Of a DNA stretch of 64,000 nucleotides, positions 37,240 to 45,215 are shown piece after piece. The stretch is from Mesorhizobium sp. B2-3-12 (lineage in GTDB: Bacteria > Pseudomonadota > Alphaproteobacteria > Rhizobiales > Rhizobiaceae), in assembly GCF_006442205.1 (NCBI RefSeq), contig NZ_VFVR01000007.1:62001-126000 (forward strand). Direction: 5' to 3'. A program made the translations under genes and the position numbers. The notes beneath the pieces were generated by a model, which was not told where the DNA came from, made no database searches, and saw only the letters and a list, made by a program, of their open reading frames with translations. Within the stretch, counting starts at the first letter, position 1, and each line of letters starts with the position of its first letter.

Positions 37240-40200
37240 GATTGCGGCGCCTCGATCTGACTCGCTACGGCAAGTTTACCGATAAGGCGATCGACTTCGG
37301 AGAGAAGTCGGTTTCAGGTCCGGATCTACATATCGTGTTCGGTCTGAATGAGGCCGGCAAATCGACGGCGCTTTCCGCCTACCTAGATTTGCTCTTCGGC
37401 ATCGAAGAACGCAGCCGCTATAATTTTCTGCACGAATATAGCTCCATGCGCATCGGCGGGCTGCTCGAATTCGAGGGACGGACGCTTGCCGTTTCGCGCA
37501 CCAAAAGCCGCAGCAACTCACTGCACGACGCGGAGGGCACGCCGCTAAGCGAAATTGCCATTTCGGCGCAGCTCGCCGGACTGTCCCGCGAAGCCTATAG
37601 CAGTATGTTCTCGCTCGATGACGAGACGCTGGAAGCGGGGGGCAAGGCGATCCTTGAATCGCGTGGCGATCTCGGCAAGCTCCTTTTCACCGCCAGTGCA
37701 GGACTTGGTCATGCCAGCGATGTTTTGACTGCGTTGGAAACGGAAGCAGATAGCCTCCACCGAAAACAGGCCCAGACCACGGAAATCGCTCTGCTGAAGA
37801 AGCGCTTCGCGGAACTGAAGTCACGCAAGGAGACGATCGATACCCTGGCCTCCACATTCGAGGCGCTCGAGGCGGAACGGGTGGAAGCCCAGGACAGGTA
37901 TGACCGTAGCCTCGCTGAACGCTCGGCATTGTCGACGCGTCTCGCCACAATCGACCGATATACCCGCGCCGCGCCGATCCTCCCGGAGATCAAGCGCAAG
38001 GCGATCAGATTGGCTGAGCTGCCTGACATTCCGTCTCCTCCCAGAACCTGGAGCGGCACTGTCGCGGAATTGATCGATCATGATGCCCGCTTGAGAACTC
38101 GCCTCCAGGCCAATGGCGATGAGATCGATCGGGCGAAGGCAAAGATCGAAGCAATCGCTGTCGACGACGCTGTGCTGGCGATCTCCGAACAGGTGCGTGG
38201 ACTTGCCGATCGCAAGGCGCGCTATGTGGCCGCGGGCATGGATCTGCCGACCCGCAAGATGGAAGTCCAGATGCTCGACCAAGTGGTGGCGAACTGTCTC
38301 GCCGCGCTAGGAAGGTCGGCCGACCCGGATCCGTCCCGGCTCATCCTGCCGGCGTTTGTGGTCGGCACGCTTCGCACTATGGTCGAGCAACGCTCCGGCA
38401 TCACGACGAGCTTGCGGATGGCTCGCGACGAAGCCGCCGCCGCGCTCGACGGGCTCAACGCTGTACGAGGTCGCGTTGGCGAGGAGAGGGCGGTGCCCGA
38501 GCCCGCAAGGGCCAGGCTGATGGCAGCCGTGTCGCAGGCGAAGGCCAGCAGTCACGCAGGCGAGATAACAGAGGCGCGCGCGTTGGAGGACGAGCGGCAA
38601 GCAAGGCTGGCGGACGCGACGCGGCGCCTCCAGCCATGGTCGGGAGATGCGGACGCACTTTCGAAGATGCCGGTTCCGACAGCCACGCACATTGCTGCGT
38701 GGAAAACACTGGCCGCGGACCTTCAAAGGGACAAGGCAGTCTTCGCCGAGCGCTTGGCTGAACATGAACAAAGCCGGGTATCTGCTTCGTCACGCCTGGC
38801 TGCTGTCAGCGCCTCGGTCGATCTCGCCGACGATGACAGAGCGGCAGTCATGCGACGTGAAAGAGATGAGGCGTGGCGAACACACCGGGCGGACCTCAAG
38901 GCTGAAACCGCAGACGTGTTTGCCGCCGCATTGGCCAAGGACGATGATGTCGGCGCGGGTCGGTTGGCCCATGCGGGCGAGCTGGCGGATCTGCGCGCAA
39001 TGAAGCAAAAGGCGGCCGAGACCGAAGCCGCCATAGAGCGCGTACGCTGCCAACTCGCCGAGGTGGAAAAGCGCGCGGAAATGGCGTCAGCTGAAATCAA
39101 GCAAATTGCAAGCGCGTTGGTTGAGGATTGCCAGGCGCAGTCGCTCGACCTCTTGATCGGACTCCTGGAGGAGCGCATTTCAGCGCGTGCTGACGCGCTT
39201 AGCGCTTGGGGTGACATCCTGCTCGCACGCGCAAAGGTCCAACGCGCAACAGCCGAAGGAGAGCGGGTCCAACTCGGATTGACCTCGGCACTTCAAAGCG
39301 TAGGAATTCAGACCGAAGTCGGTGAGGCCTTGGAGGCAATGGTGGTCGCCGCCGACCGCTTTCTGGATAGGCAGGCGAAGGTCGACGCGGAACGCGCGGA
39401 AGCGCTGAGGAGCGTCGTCGCGAAAGAAGAGGAGCTGGCCGCCAGGCGGCTCGCTGTTGAAATTGCCGAGCGGCGAGAGGGTGCATGGCAGGCCGAGGTC
39501 AAGGAAACGCTAAAGGGCACCTGGCTCGAAGAAGGCATTGCCGGGGCTGGGCTTGGCAGCGTGCTCGATCAGTTGTCGGAGCTGTCCAAGGCACTGCAAG
39601 ATCGTGAGGCCATGCGTATCCGCATCCGCAAGATGGAGGCGGATAGGACTGCATTTGTTGAAGAGGTGGCCCGCCTTGGTGCGCAGGCCGGCGAGCGTGC
39701 AAGCGACGACGCGCCAGAACAGGTGAGCGTCAGGCTGACAGAACGTCTGGAGCAAGCCGAGCGTGCCCGTGAGGCGAGGGCAAATCTCCTCCTTGACGTT
39801 CAAAAGTTGGAGGACGTTCGAGAGGCACTGAATGCTGAGGCCGCGGCACACGAGACCACAAAACAGGAAGTGCTCGATGCTTTTGGGGTGAAAACTCTGC
39901 CGGAGGTCGTGGAGCGCGATGAACAGCTTCGCGAGCGAGACGGCCTGCAGAGTGCCGTGGCCGAGCTTCAAGAGCGATTGACGAGCGAGCTCGCCCTCGG
40001 CGACTTCATCCAGGCGCAGTCGTTGCTGGAGGGCCTCGATCTTGATGGGCTCGCAATTGAAAAGGCCGACGTCGAGCGGCGCCTCGCCGACCTCGATGAC
40101 TCACTGCAACAGCAGCTCGTCCGGCGGACCCGGGCGTCCGACAAGCTCGATGCGATCGGCGGCGACAGCGCAGTGGCGCGAATCGATGCCGATCGTCGCA

Positions 40201-40706
40201 CCGTCCTTCTCGAAATCGAGGAAAAGGCCGTCCGCTACATCGAATTGAAGCTTGGGGTGATGTCGGCGTCGAGCGCGCTTCGCGTCTATCGCGAACGTCA
40301 CCGCTCCGGAATGATGAGCGAGGCCTCCGACGCCTTCGCACTGATCACGCGGGGCCATTACACAGGCTTGACGACCCAGCCGGTAAGGGGCGGCGAGGTC
40401 CTCATCGCGACACAGCGGGATGGCCAATCGAAGGTCGCAGACGCTCTTTCGAAAGGCGCGCGCTTCCAGCTCTACCTGGCTCTACGGCTCGCCGGATATC
40501 ACGAGTTTGCCAAGCTCAGGCCGGCTGTTCCGTTCATCGCCGACGACATCATGGAGACCTTCGACCATCTCCGGTCGGAGGAAGTTTTCCGGTTGTTCGG
40601 CGAGATGGCCAGCGTCGGCCAGGTGATCTATCTCACCCATCACCAACACCTATGCGACATCGCCAGGGCCGTCATCCCCAACGTCGCGATCCATGAGCTT
40701 GGGTGA
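37236..40706 (+). CDS. YhaN/SbcC-like SMC-type ATPase
   Basis: ATPase of 1156 residues, partner of the phosphoesterase. Walker A is at about 37-46 (GLNEAGKSTALSAYLDLLFG), followed by the YNFLHEYSSMRIGG segment typical of AAA_27/YhaN proteins. Long coiled-coil arms rich in Glu, Ala and Arg fill about 180-1000. The C-terminal head has GARFQLYLALRLAGYHEF (signature region) and PFIADDIMETFDHLR (Walker B), then THHQHL. No zinc hook CxxC is visible at the apex, in line with YhaN rather than SbcC/Rad50. The four-base overlap with the nuclease gene couples their synthesis. Confidence 0.87.
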   Translation: MRLRRLDLTRYGKFTDKAIDFGEKSVSGPDLHIVFGLNEAGKSTALSAYLDLLFGIEERSRYNFLHEYSSMRIGGLLEFEGRTLAVSRTKSRSNSLHDAEGTPLSEIAISAQLAGLSREAYSSMFSLDDETLEAGGKAILESRGDLGKLLFTASAGLGHASDVLTALETEADSLHRKQAQTTEIALLKKRFAELKSRKETIDTLASTFEALEAERVEAQDRYDRSLAERSALSTRLATIDRYTRAAPILPEIKRKAIRLAELPDIPSPPRTWSGTVAELIDHDARLRTRLQANGDEIDRAKAKIEAIAVDDAVLAISEQVRGLADRKARYVAAGMDLPTRKMEVQMLDQVVANCLAALGRSADPDPSRLILPAFVVGTLRTMVEQRSGITTSLRMARDEAAAALDGLNAVRGRVGEERAVPEPARARLMAAVSQAKASSHAGEITEARALEDERQARLADATRRLQPWSGDADALSKMPVPTATHIAAWKTLAADLQRDKAVFAERLAEHEQSRVSASSRLAAVSASVDLADDDRAAVMRRERDEAWRTHRADLKAETADVFAAALAKDDDVGAGRLAHAGELADLRAMKQKAAETEAAIERVRCQLAEVEKRAEMASAEIKQIASALVEDCQAQSLDLLIGLLEERISARADALSAWGDILLARAKVQRATAEGERVQLGLTSALQSVGIQTEVGEALEAMVVAADRFLDRQAKVDAERAEALRSVVAKEEELAARRLAVEIAERREGAWQAEVKETLKGTWLEEGIAGAGLGSVLDQLSELSKALQDREAMRIRIRKMEADRTAFVEEVARLGAQAGERASDDAPEQVSVRLTERLEQAERAREARANLLLDVQKLEDVREALNAEAAAHETTKQEVLDAFGVKTLPEVVERDEQLRERDGLQSAVAELQERLTSELALGDFIQAQSLLEGLDLDGLAIEKADVERRLADLDDSLQQQLVRRTRASDKLDAIGGDSAVARIDADRRTVLLEIEEKAVRYIELKLGVMSASSALRVYRERHRSGMMSEASDAFALITRGHYTGLTTQPVRGGEVLIATQRDGQSKVADALSKGARFQLYLALRLAGYHEFAKLRPAVPFIADDIMETFDHLRSEEVFRLFGEMASVGQVIYLTHHQHLCDIARAVIPNVAIHELG

Positions 40707-40903
40707 TTTACGCGGCGTCGTTGTCGTTGGCCCGTTCTCGCGAGGCAAGCCGCATTGTCAACGACCGCTTCGCGCCTCATTTCGGCCGTTACCGACATGA
40801 TTGTTCCTTTCCAGAAGCGGACTAATCGAAGCAAGTCAGGTTGGCACCTTTTTCGCCAAAGTGGGCGGTGGGCCGGAGGCTACCTTTCGTCGCGGACCAG
40901 AGT

Positions 40904-43153
40904 TCAGGTTTCGACCTCGACCATAGTGTCTATGGTTGAGTTCTCGACGAAAGCCCCAAGCGATGTATGCATCTGGTTGAAGACCGCATCGCTCTCCCAG
41001 CCTGTTCCAATCGTCAGCACGAAGTTGATCGGCATTTCCGGGGCCTCGTCCGGATGATTGTAGCCATACAGGTAGAGGTCGCGCGTGAAGATGCGCGCAT
41101 AAATGCGGAGATTGTCACCGTCGAAGGCGATGCCCTTGAATTTCCTGTGATGGTGGCGAAGCGGACTCCACTTGTGGTCAAGTTCGCGCGCTTCCTGCTC
41201 CGTGATTTTCTTCGTGTCGAGCGATCCAAGTAGATTGTGAGTTTTCCCGTCGCGCTCAAACTGAACCGCCGTCTCCAGTCGCGCCGATAAATAGTTCGGA
41301 CCCGCGATTTCGCTTACGAGAGGATGGGGGTCGAGGATAGCGGTGAGCGTGCCGTAACCACGAAGCTTGCCACTTGCGCGCAAAGCGGCGGGGATCGGCA
41401 ACTCCCAGTAGTAGGCTGCGCCCGCTTTCAAGGACGCTGTCCATTGCAGCGTCACCGCGCCGGGAGGGCTGTTCCACGGCATGGACGTGCCAGGAGACCC
41501 ATATCCGAGCGCGATGTCGTAAACCGCATTGTCGCCGTTATGGAGGATCAGCGCCTTTACCAGATCTGGCGAAGGCTCGCGCAAAGCGGCCATCGTGTGC
41601 GCGGCAAGAGGAGAGGTAAGGGCCGCCGAGAAGCTCGATCCCGCCGATACGACCCCACCTATGGTCCGCACGTGAGAGAAGTGCACGGTTTCAGGCTTGA
41701 GCATGCTTGCCGGGCCAGGACCAGTCAGGGAGACCGGGCACTTACCTCCCGGCGCGCCATCTGACGTGTGAAGCCGGCCACCGACGGTCAGAGCCGCTTC
41801 GCAGTCAGCCGGCGGCTGCATTCGCCCACTTGGCTGGTTGCCAATCGAAATCACCAGTAGAACGCGGTGCTTGCGCGCAAGAATGGCGAGATCGTGGCCG
41901 AGAGCACTGACCTGATTGAGGTCGCAATCCATCCGCTGATTTAGAGACAGATTCCAGACTTTCGTTTCTGGATGAGCCGCCATCACCACATCAAGATAGG
42001 GTGTGAGCGAATCCGGATCGAGGAAGTATCCCGAGCCGTCGCGCGGCACTGCCTGCACGATGCCCACGCGGCAATACAGCGACGGGAGTTGTAAGCGGTT
42101 GTTCCAGTCGTGGCCCTGAACAATCAGGGAGGTGACCTTGTTTCCATGTCCGGCATCAGCAAAGCCGGTCGGGACGAGGGGCTGCGCCCGCCATGCTTCC
42201 GCCGGCCGATAAGAGGACGCCGTCAGCCCGCCGTCGACGACGCCCACAATCGGCATCGAGGCAAGTGACGACGGCAGGGGCCGTTGCGGCTCCGTCCCTT
42301 CGCCGGGGGAAGTCGATGCAATGACCGGCATCGGATCGAGGCGGAAAACGGCGGCAGAGCCAAGTATTAACGCTAGCCGCTTCCTGTCTTGGATGATGAC
42401 CCCAGTCTTTGCCCGGTGACGCGCCCGATAGTCCCGCAGCGCAGAAGAGATTCGATCAGTGAGGTTTGAGACTAGCCGCAGGCGTTGCCCAGTCTCTTCA
42501 CCGGGCGCAACGGGCAATGCCGGCAGTTGAAGCAACGGCGCGGGCGGCAGACTTCCCACCACCTCCTCATCGCGAAGGCGGCCAATTTCCTGAAGTACCA
42601 CTTCGGCGCTTGCGTTGTCACGGTAAGGCATGAACCAGAGTGTAAAGGCCCGACCTGCTCCTATCTCCGGCGCGAGTTCCCAAAGCCGGTCGATCCCGAT
42701 TCCGTGCGCGACGTCGTTCGAATCGTAAGCACGCACGTCTTCGACGCGCGAAATATCGACCATGTCGCGATCGAAATCAGCAGCGATCATGAGGCTCGAA
42801 TAAAAACCCAAGCGGCTAATTTCGATTTCGACAATGTACCCCGAGCGGTAGGGCGCGATGATCGAGGCCCCACGATCCGCGTTGAAGATATCCGTTGGCG
42901 TCCACGTTGTCGCGCGAGAGTCGCTAAACATGGACGCATAGATCATCGTGCGGCCGGCAGCCGTCGCGAGCTGCTCTCGCTTCCTATTGAGGCCTGCGAA
43001 CGCATCACTGAGGGCGCTTCGCTGATGGTCTAGTCGCTCGGACTTGATCCCCGTCCGACCCTTACCTCGTCCGGTGATGCCTTCTGGCCTCGGGTCCTTC
43101 GTAAAACGCAGGACCGGATTGAGGATCGGGCGGCGGGGCTGTTCGTCAGCCAT
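40904..43153 (-). CDS. S8 subtilisin-like serine peptidase
   Basis: Peptidase of 749 residues with no signal peptide, so it acts in the cytoplasm. Catalytic triad: Asp307 in IVGVVDGG, His336 in DAGHGNKV, Ser507 in SAGSSFSAAL; the oxyanion Asn is in SIGNQPSG. About 290 residues precede the protease domain and may regulate it or bind substrate; the last 150 residues form a beta-rich tail. Its start overlaps the AAA+ gene stop by eight bases, so the two are coupled. S8 peptidases paired with such AAA+ ATPases recur in defence islands. The ATPase may deliver or unfold substrates; which proteins it degrades is not known. Confidence 0.88.
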   Translation of the reverse strand: MADEQPRRPILNPVLRFTKDPRPEGITGRGKGRTGIKSERLDHQRSALSDAFAGLNRKREQLATAAGRTMIYASMFSDSRATTWTPTDIFNADRGASIIAPYRSGYIVEIEISRLGFYSSLMIAADFDRDMVDISRVEDVRAYDSNDVAHGIGIDRLWELAPEIGAGRAFTLWFMPYRDNASAEVVLQEIGRLRDEEVVGSLPPAPLLQLPALPVAPGEETGQRLRLVSNLTDRISSALRDYRARHRAKTGVIIQDRKRLALILGSAAVFRLDPMPVIASTSPGEGTEPQRPLPSSLASMPIVGVVDGGLTASSYRPAEAWRAQPLVPTGFADAGHGNKVTSLIVQGHDWNNRLQLPSLYCRVGIVQAVPRDGSGYFLDPDSLTPYLDVVMAAHPETKVWNLSLNQRMDCDLNQVSALGHDLAILARKHRVLLVISIGNQPSGRMQPPADCEAALTVGGRLHTSDGAPGGKCPVSLTGPGPASMLKPETVHFSHVRTIGGVVSAGSSFSAALTSPLAAHTMAALREPSPDLVKALILHNGDNAVYDIALGYGSPGTSMPWNSPPGAVTLQWTASLKAGAAYYWELPIPAALRASGKLRGYGTLTAILDPHPLVSEIAGPNYLSARLETAVQFERDGKTHNLLGSLDTKKITEQEARELDHKWSPLRHHHRKFKGIAFDGDNLRIYARIFTRDLYLYGYNHPDEAPEMPINFVLTIGTGWESDAVFNQMHTSLGAFVENSTIDTMVEVET

Positions 43154-44276
43154 CTATCTCTCCGTCCTCGCCTTTAAGGTAACGGTGCGCCATCTGTCGA
43201 CTTACGCCGATCAGCCGTGCGATATCGGTCACCGGGAGCCTGGCGCGATCATGCAGCGTTACAGCCAGCTCTCGCTTGTCGTCAGACGTGAGCTTCCGCG
43301 AGTCGAGGAGGGAAGGGCTGCCTCTGTGGGACGACAGTATCGCAAGCAGAATGTTCGGCAGATTCAGATCCGTCTTATCCAGGACCGCCCGACGACGCGC
43401 GCTCAACGAAATATTCTCGATGTCCGCTCCCGTTAGCCCTTCAGAGAGTTGTGCAAGGGTTTTTGCGTCCGCTGTGTCGTCGGCATGCAGTCGCAGGAAG
43501 GTCGTCCACATCTCTGCACGCGTGTCCTTCGAGGGTGGCCTGAGTTCAAGTTTGTAGGGGAACCTCCTGAATATTGCTGGATCGAGTAGGTGCGGATGAT
43601 TGGTCGCACCGATGACGATCACGTCATTGGTCAGCGTATCAAGTCCCTGGAGTACTGCGTTTACCACGCGCTTGAGTTCGCCTAGCTCCTGCCTGTCATC
43701 GCGCAGCTTTGCGATCGCGTCCATTTCATCTAGAAATAAAACGGCATTCCGGACTGGGATGAAATCGAAAATGCCGCGAACGTTCTTTGCGGTTTCGCCA
43801 AGGCGCGACGAGATCAGCGCATCAAGGCGCGCAATGTAAAGCGGCCGGCCCAACTGCGCGGCAATGTGCGAGGCGAGCAGGGACTTTCCGGTACCCGGAT
43901 CTCCGAAAATCAGAAGCCGGATCGGCGCATCGACCCCGGCTTGCTCCAGCTGGTCGTGATGCCTGGAGTCCTCGATGAATTGGGCCACAACATGCCCGGC
44001 GCTTTCGTCGATAATCAGCGGCGTCGTCGGAGCACTTCCTTCCTCAAGCAGCGGCAGTCTGCTGCCCGCATCGAGGGGCAGCGTTTCAACGTATCCGGAC
44101 GACTGAAGAGGCACGCCCTTTTTGCGCACCACCGCCTGAATGGCTTTGGCGCCGTCCACATCCTTGGCGTCGAGCAGCCGCTTGGAGAGGACGTTAGCCA
44201 TCCTTCGCACCTGTGTGTAATCGGCCGACATCGCGGCCTGAAGCAGCGAAACGAGGTTTTTTGTGTCAATTTCCAT
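43146..44276 (-). CDS. AAA+ ATPase with C-terminal helix-turn-helix, partner of S8 peptidase
   Basis: ATPase of 376 residues, classic AAA type related to FtsH/spastin cores. Walker A FGDPGTGKS at about 124-132, Walker B AVLFLDEMDAI at 178-188, sensor 1 IGATNHP, arginine fingers in DPAIFRRFP. An N-terminal helical region of about 110 residues could bind substrate. The C-terminus reads VTDIARLIGVSRQMAHRYLKG, a helix-turn-helix, so the protein may also bind DNA. ATG 44276 is chosen over a longer frame (to 44345) because the family-like part starts at MEIDTKN. It is divergent from the ubiquitin-like operon, 176 bases away. Confidence 0.87.
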   Translation of the reverse strand: MEIDTKNLVSLLQAAMSADYTQVRRMANVLSKRLLDAKDVDGAKAIQAVVRKKGVPLQSSGYVETLPLDAGSRLPLLEEGSAPTTPLIIDESAGHVVAQFIEDSRHHDQLEQAGVDAPIRLLIFGDPGTGKSLLASHIAAQLGRPLYIARLDALISSRLGETAKNVRGIFDFIPVRNAVLFLDEMDAIAKLRDDRQELGELKRVVNAVLQGLDTLTNDVIVIGATNHPHLLDPAIFRRFPYKLELRPPSKDTRAEMWTTFLRLHADDTADAKTLAQLSEGLTGADIENISLSARRRAVLDKTDLNLPNILLAILSSHRGSPSLLDSRKLTSDDKRELAVTLHDRARLPVTDIARLIGVSRQMAHRYLKGEDGEIDG

Positions 44277-44452
44277 ACAAACGAATGTCACCCATTTCCT
44301 CGGTTTCGTCAACAATAATTTGTCCTGTGTAAACCTAACTTGCAAAAGAGTAAACTTTCTGCTATCATGTTGCTCATGGTCGAAAGGCGACCTCTCTGAA
44401 GCCGGTGTACCTAGTGCGGCGGCGCAGGAACAAGCGAAGCAAGGATGTCAAA
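44277..44452 (+). promoter_or_regulatory. Divergent promoter region of the ubiquitin-like operon
   Basis: An AT-rich pocket. A sigma-70-like promoter reads TTGCAA (44340-44345), 17 bases, TATCAT (44363-44368), directed into the ubiquitin-like operon. The string GTAAAC occurs at 44329-44334 and 44350-44355, exactly 21 bases apart, so both lie on the same DNA face and overlap the promoter. They could be an operator for the helix-turn-helix of the AAA+ protein. Confidence 0.55.
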
Positions 44453-44818
44453 ATGACTGAGAACGAACATGACCGCGAGATCGCGGACTTGAAGCAGGAA
44501 GTGGCTGTGCTCGATCACGAGGTTGAGGTGCTCGAAGAGCTCATCGACCTCGAAGAGCAGGCCAAGGCCGGCAAGGACCCGAAGAAGGCTAAGAAGTACC
44601 GCTTGCGCATCGACAAGGAGAAGAAAGTGGTCGAGGTGCACGAGATGAATGGCAGCCAGATCCTGGCGCTCGTCGACAAGATCCCCGACAAGTACCTTCT
44701 GTCGATGAAGGTCCGCGGCGCCGGCTTCCAGCCCGTCGGTCCGACCCAGATCGTCGTCTTCCACAAGGACCGCGTCGAACGCTTCCAGACCCTCGCGCTT
44801 GATCCGTCGGAGGGCTGA
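44453..44818 (+). CDS. Ubiquitin-like modifier protein (Multi_ubiq-type beta-grasp)
   Basis: Protein of 121 residues. Residues 1-42 are heptad-rich and acidic (DLKQEVAVLDHEVEVLEELI), a likely coiled coil. Residues about 47-121 match the multiubiquitin domain pattern: KYRLRIDKEKKVVEV, MNGSQILALV, DKYLLSMKVRGAG and KDRVERFQTLAL. Only one beta-grasp unit is present, while many family members have several. The protein ends SEG, with glycine as the very last residue, so the C-terminus could be activated without trimming. AAGGA precedes ATG 44453. First gene of a four-gene operon with E2-like, JAMM/E1 and DUF6527 genes. Probable role: protein tag transferred to targets. Confidence 0.84.
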   Translation: MTENEHDREIADLKQEVAVLDHEVEVLEELIDLEEQAKAGKDPKKAKKYRLRIDKEKKVVEVHEMNGSQILALVDKIPDKYLLSMKVRGAGFQPVGPTQIVVFHKDRVERFQTLALDPSEG

Positions 44819-44819
44819 A

Positions 44820-45215
44820 ATGCGCAAGGCTTTTCAGCTTTCTGAAGAGGACGAGGAGTGCTTGGCGCAGGCCGGGCTCTCCTGGGAAGCCATCCGGGAA
44901 GGGGACGCCAACTGGCTGATCCTTCCCGGCCACCGCATCCCGGACGGCTACAACGTCAGCGTGGCCACCGCAGCGCTTAAGATCCCGCCGAAATATCCTG
45001 ACGAGCAGATCGACATGGTCTATTTCGACCCGCCGATCGCGCTCAGGACTGGCAGGGTGATTGCCAACCTGTCGATGAGCCCCCTCGATGGTAAGCAGTA
45101 TCAGCAGTGGTCCCGGCATCGCACCGCGGCCAATCCGTGGCGGCCTGGCATCGACAATGTCTGCACTCACCTTCTGCAGGTCGATACTTGGCTGCAGCGG
45201 GAGATCAACAGATGA
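44820..45215 (+). CDS. E2-like conjugation protein (prokaryotic E2 family E)
   Basis: Protein of 131 residues. The pattern WLILPGHRIPDGYN, LKIPPKYPDEQIDMVYFDPP, and QYQQWSRHR then NPWRPGIDNVCTHL matches the Prok-E2_E family of RWD/UBC-fold proteins. Only two cysteines exist, C14 near the N-terminus and C115 in the helix after WRPG. In ordinary E2 enzymes the catalytic Cys lies before the W-x-P segment; here that place holds WSRHR, so the canonical cysteine is missing. It starts one base after the modifier stop and overlaps the next gene by ATGA. The E2-family call is good; the catalytic mechanism is open. Confidence 0.82.
   Translation: MRKAFQLSEEDEECLAQAGLSWEAIREGDANWLILPGHRIPDGYNVSVATAALKIPPKYPDEQIDMVYFDPPIALRTGRVIANLSMSPLDGKQYQQWSRHRTAANPWRPGIDNVCTHLLQVDTWLQREINR

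Noticed and set aside
45107..45211. Longer N-terminus for the JAMM/E1 protein
   Set aside because: The 35 extra residues overlap the E2 gene in another frame; the ATGA overlap at 45212 is the normal start.
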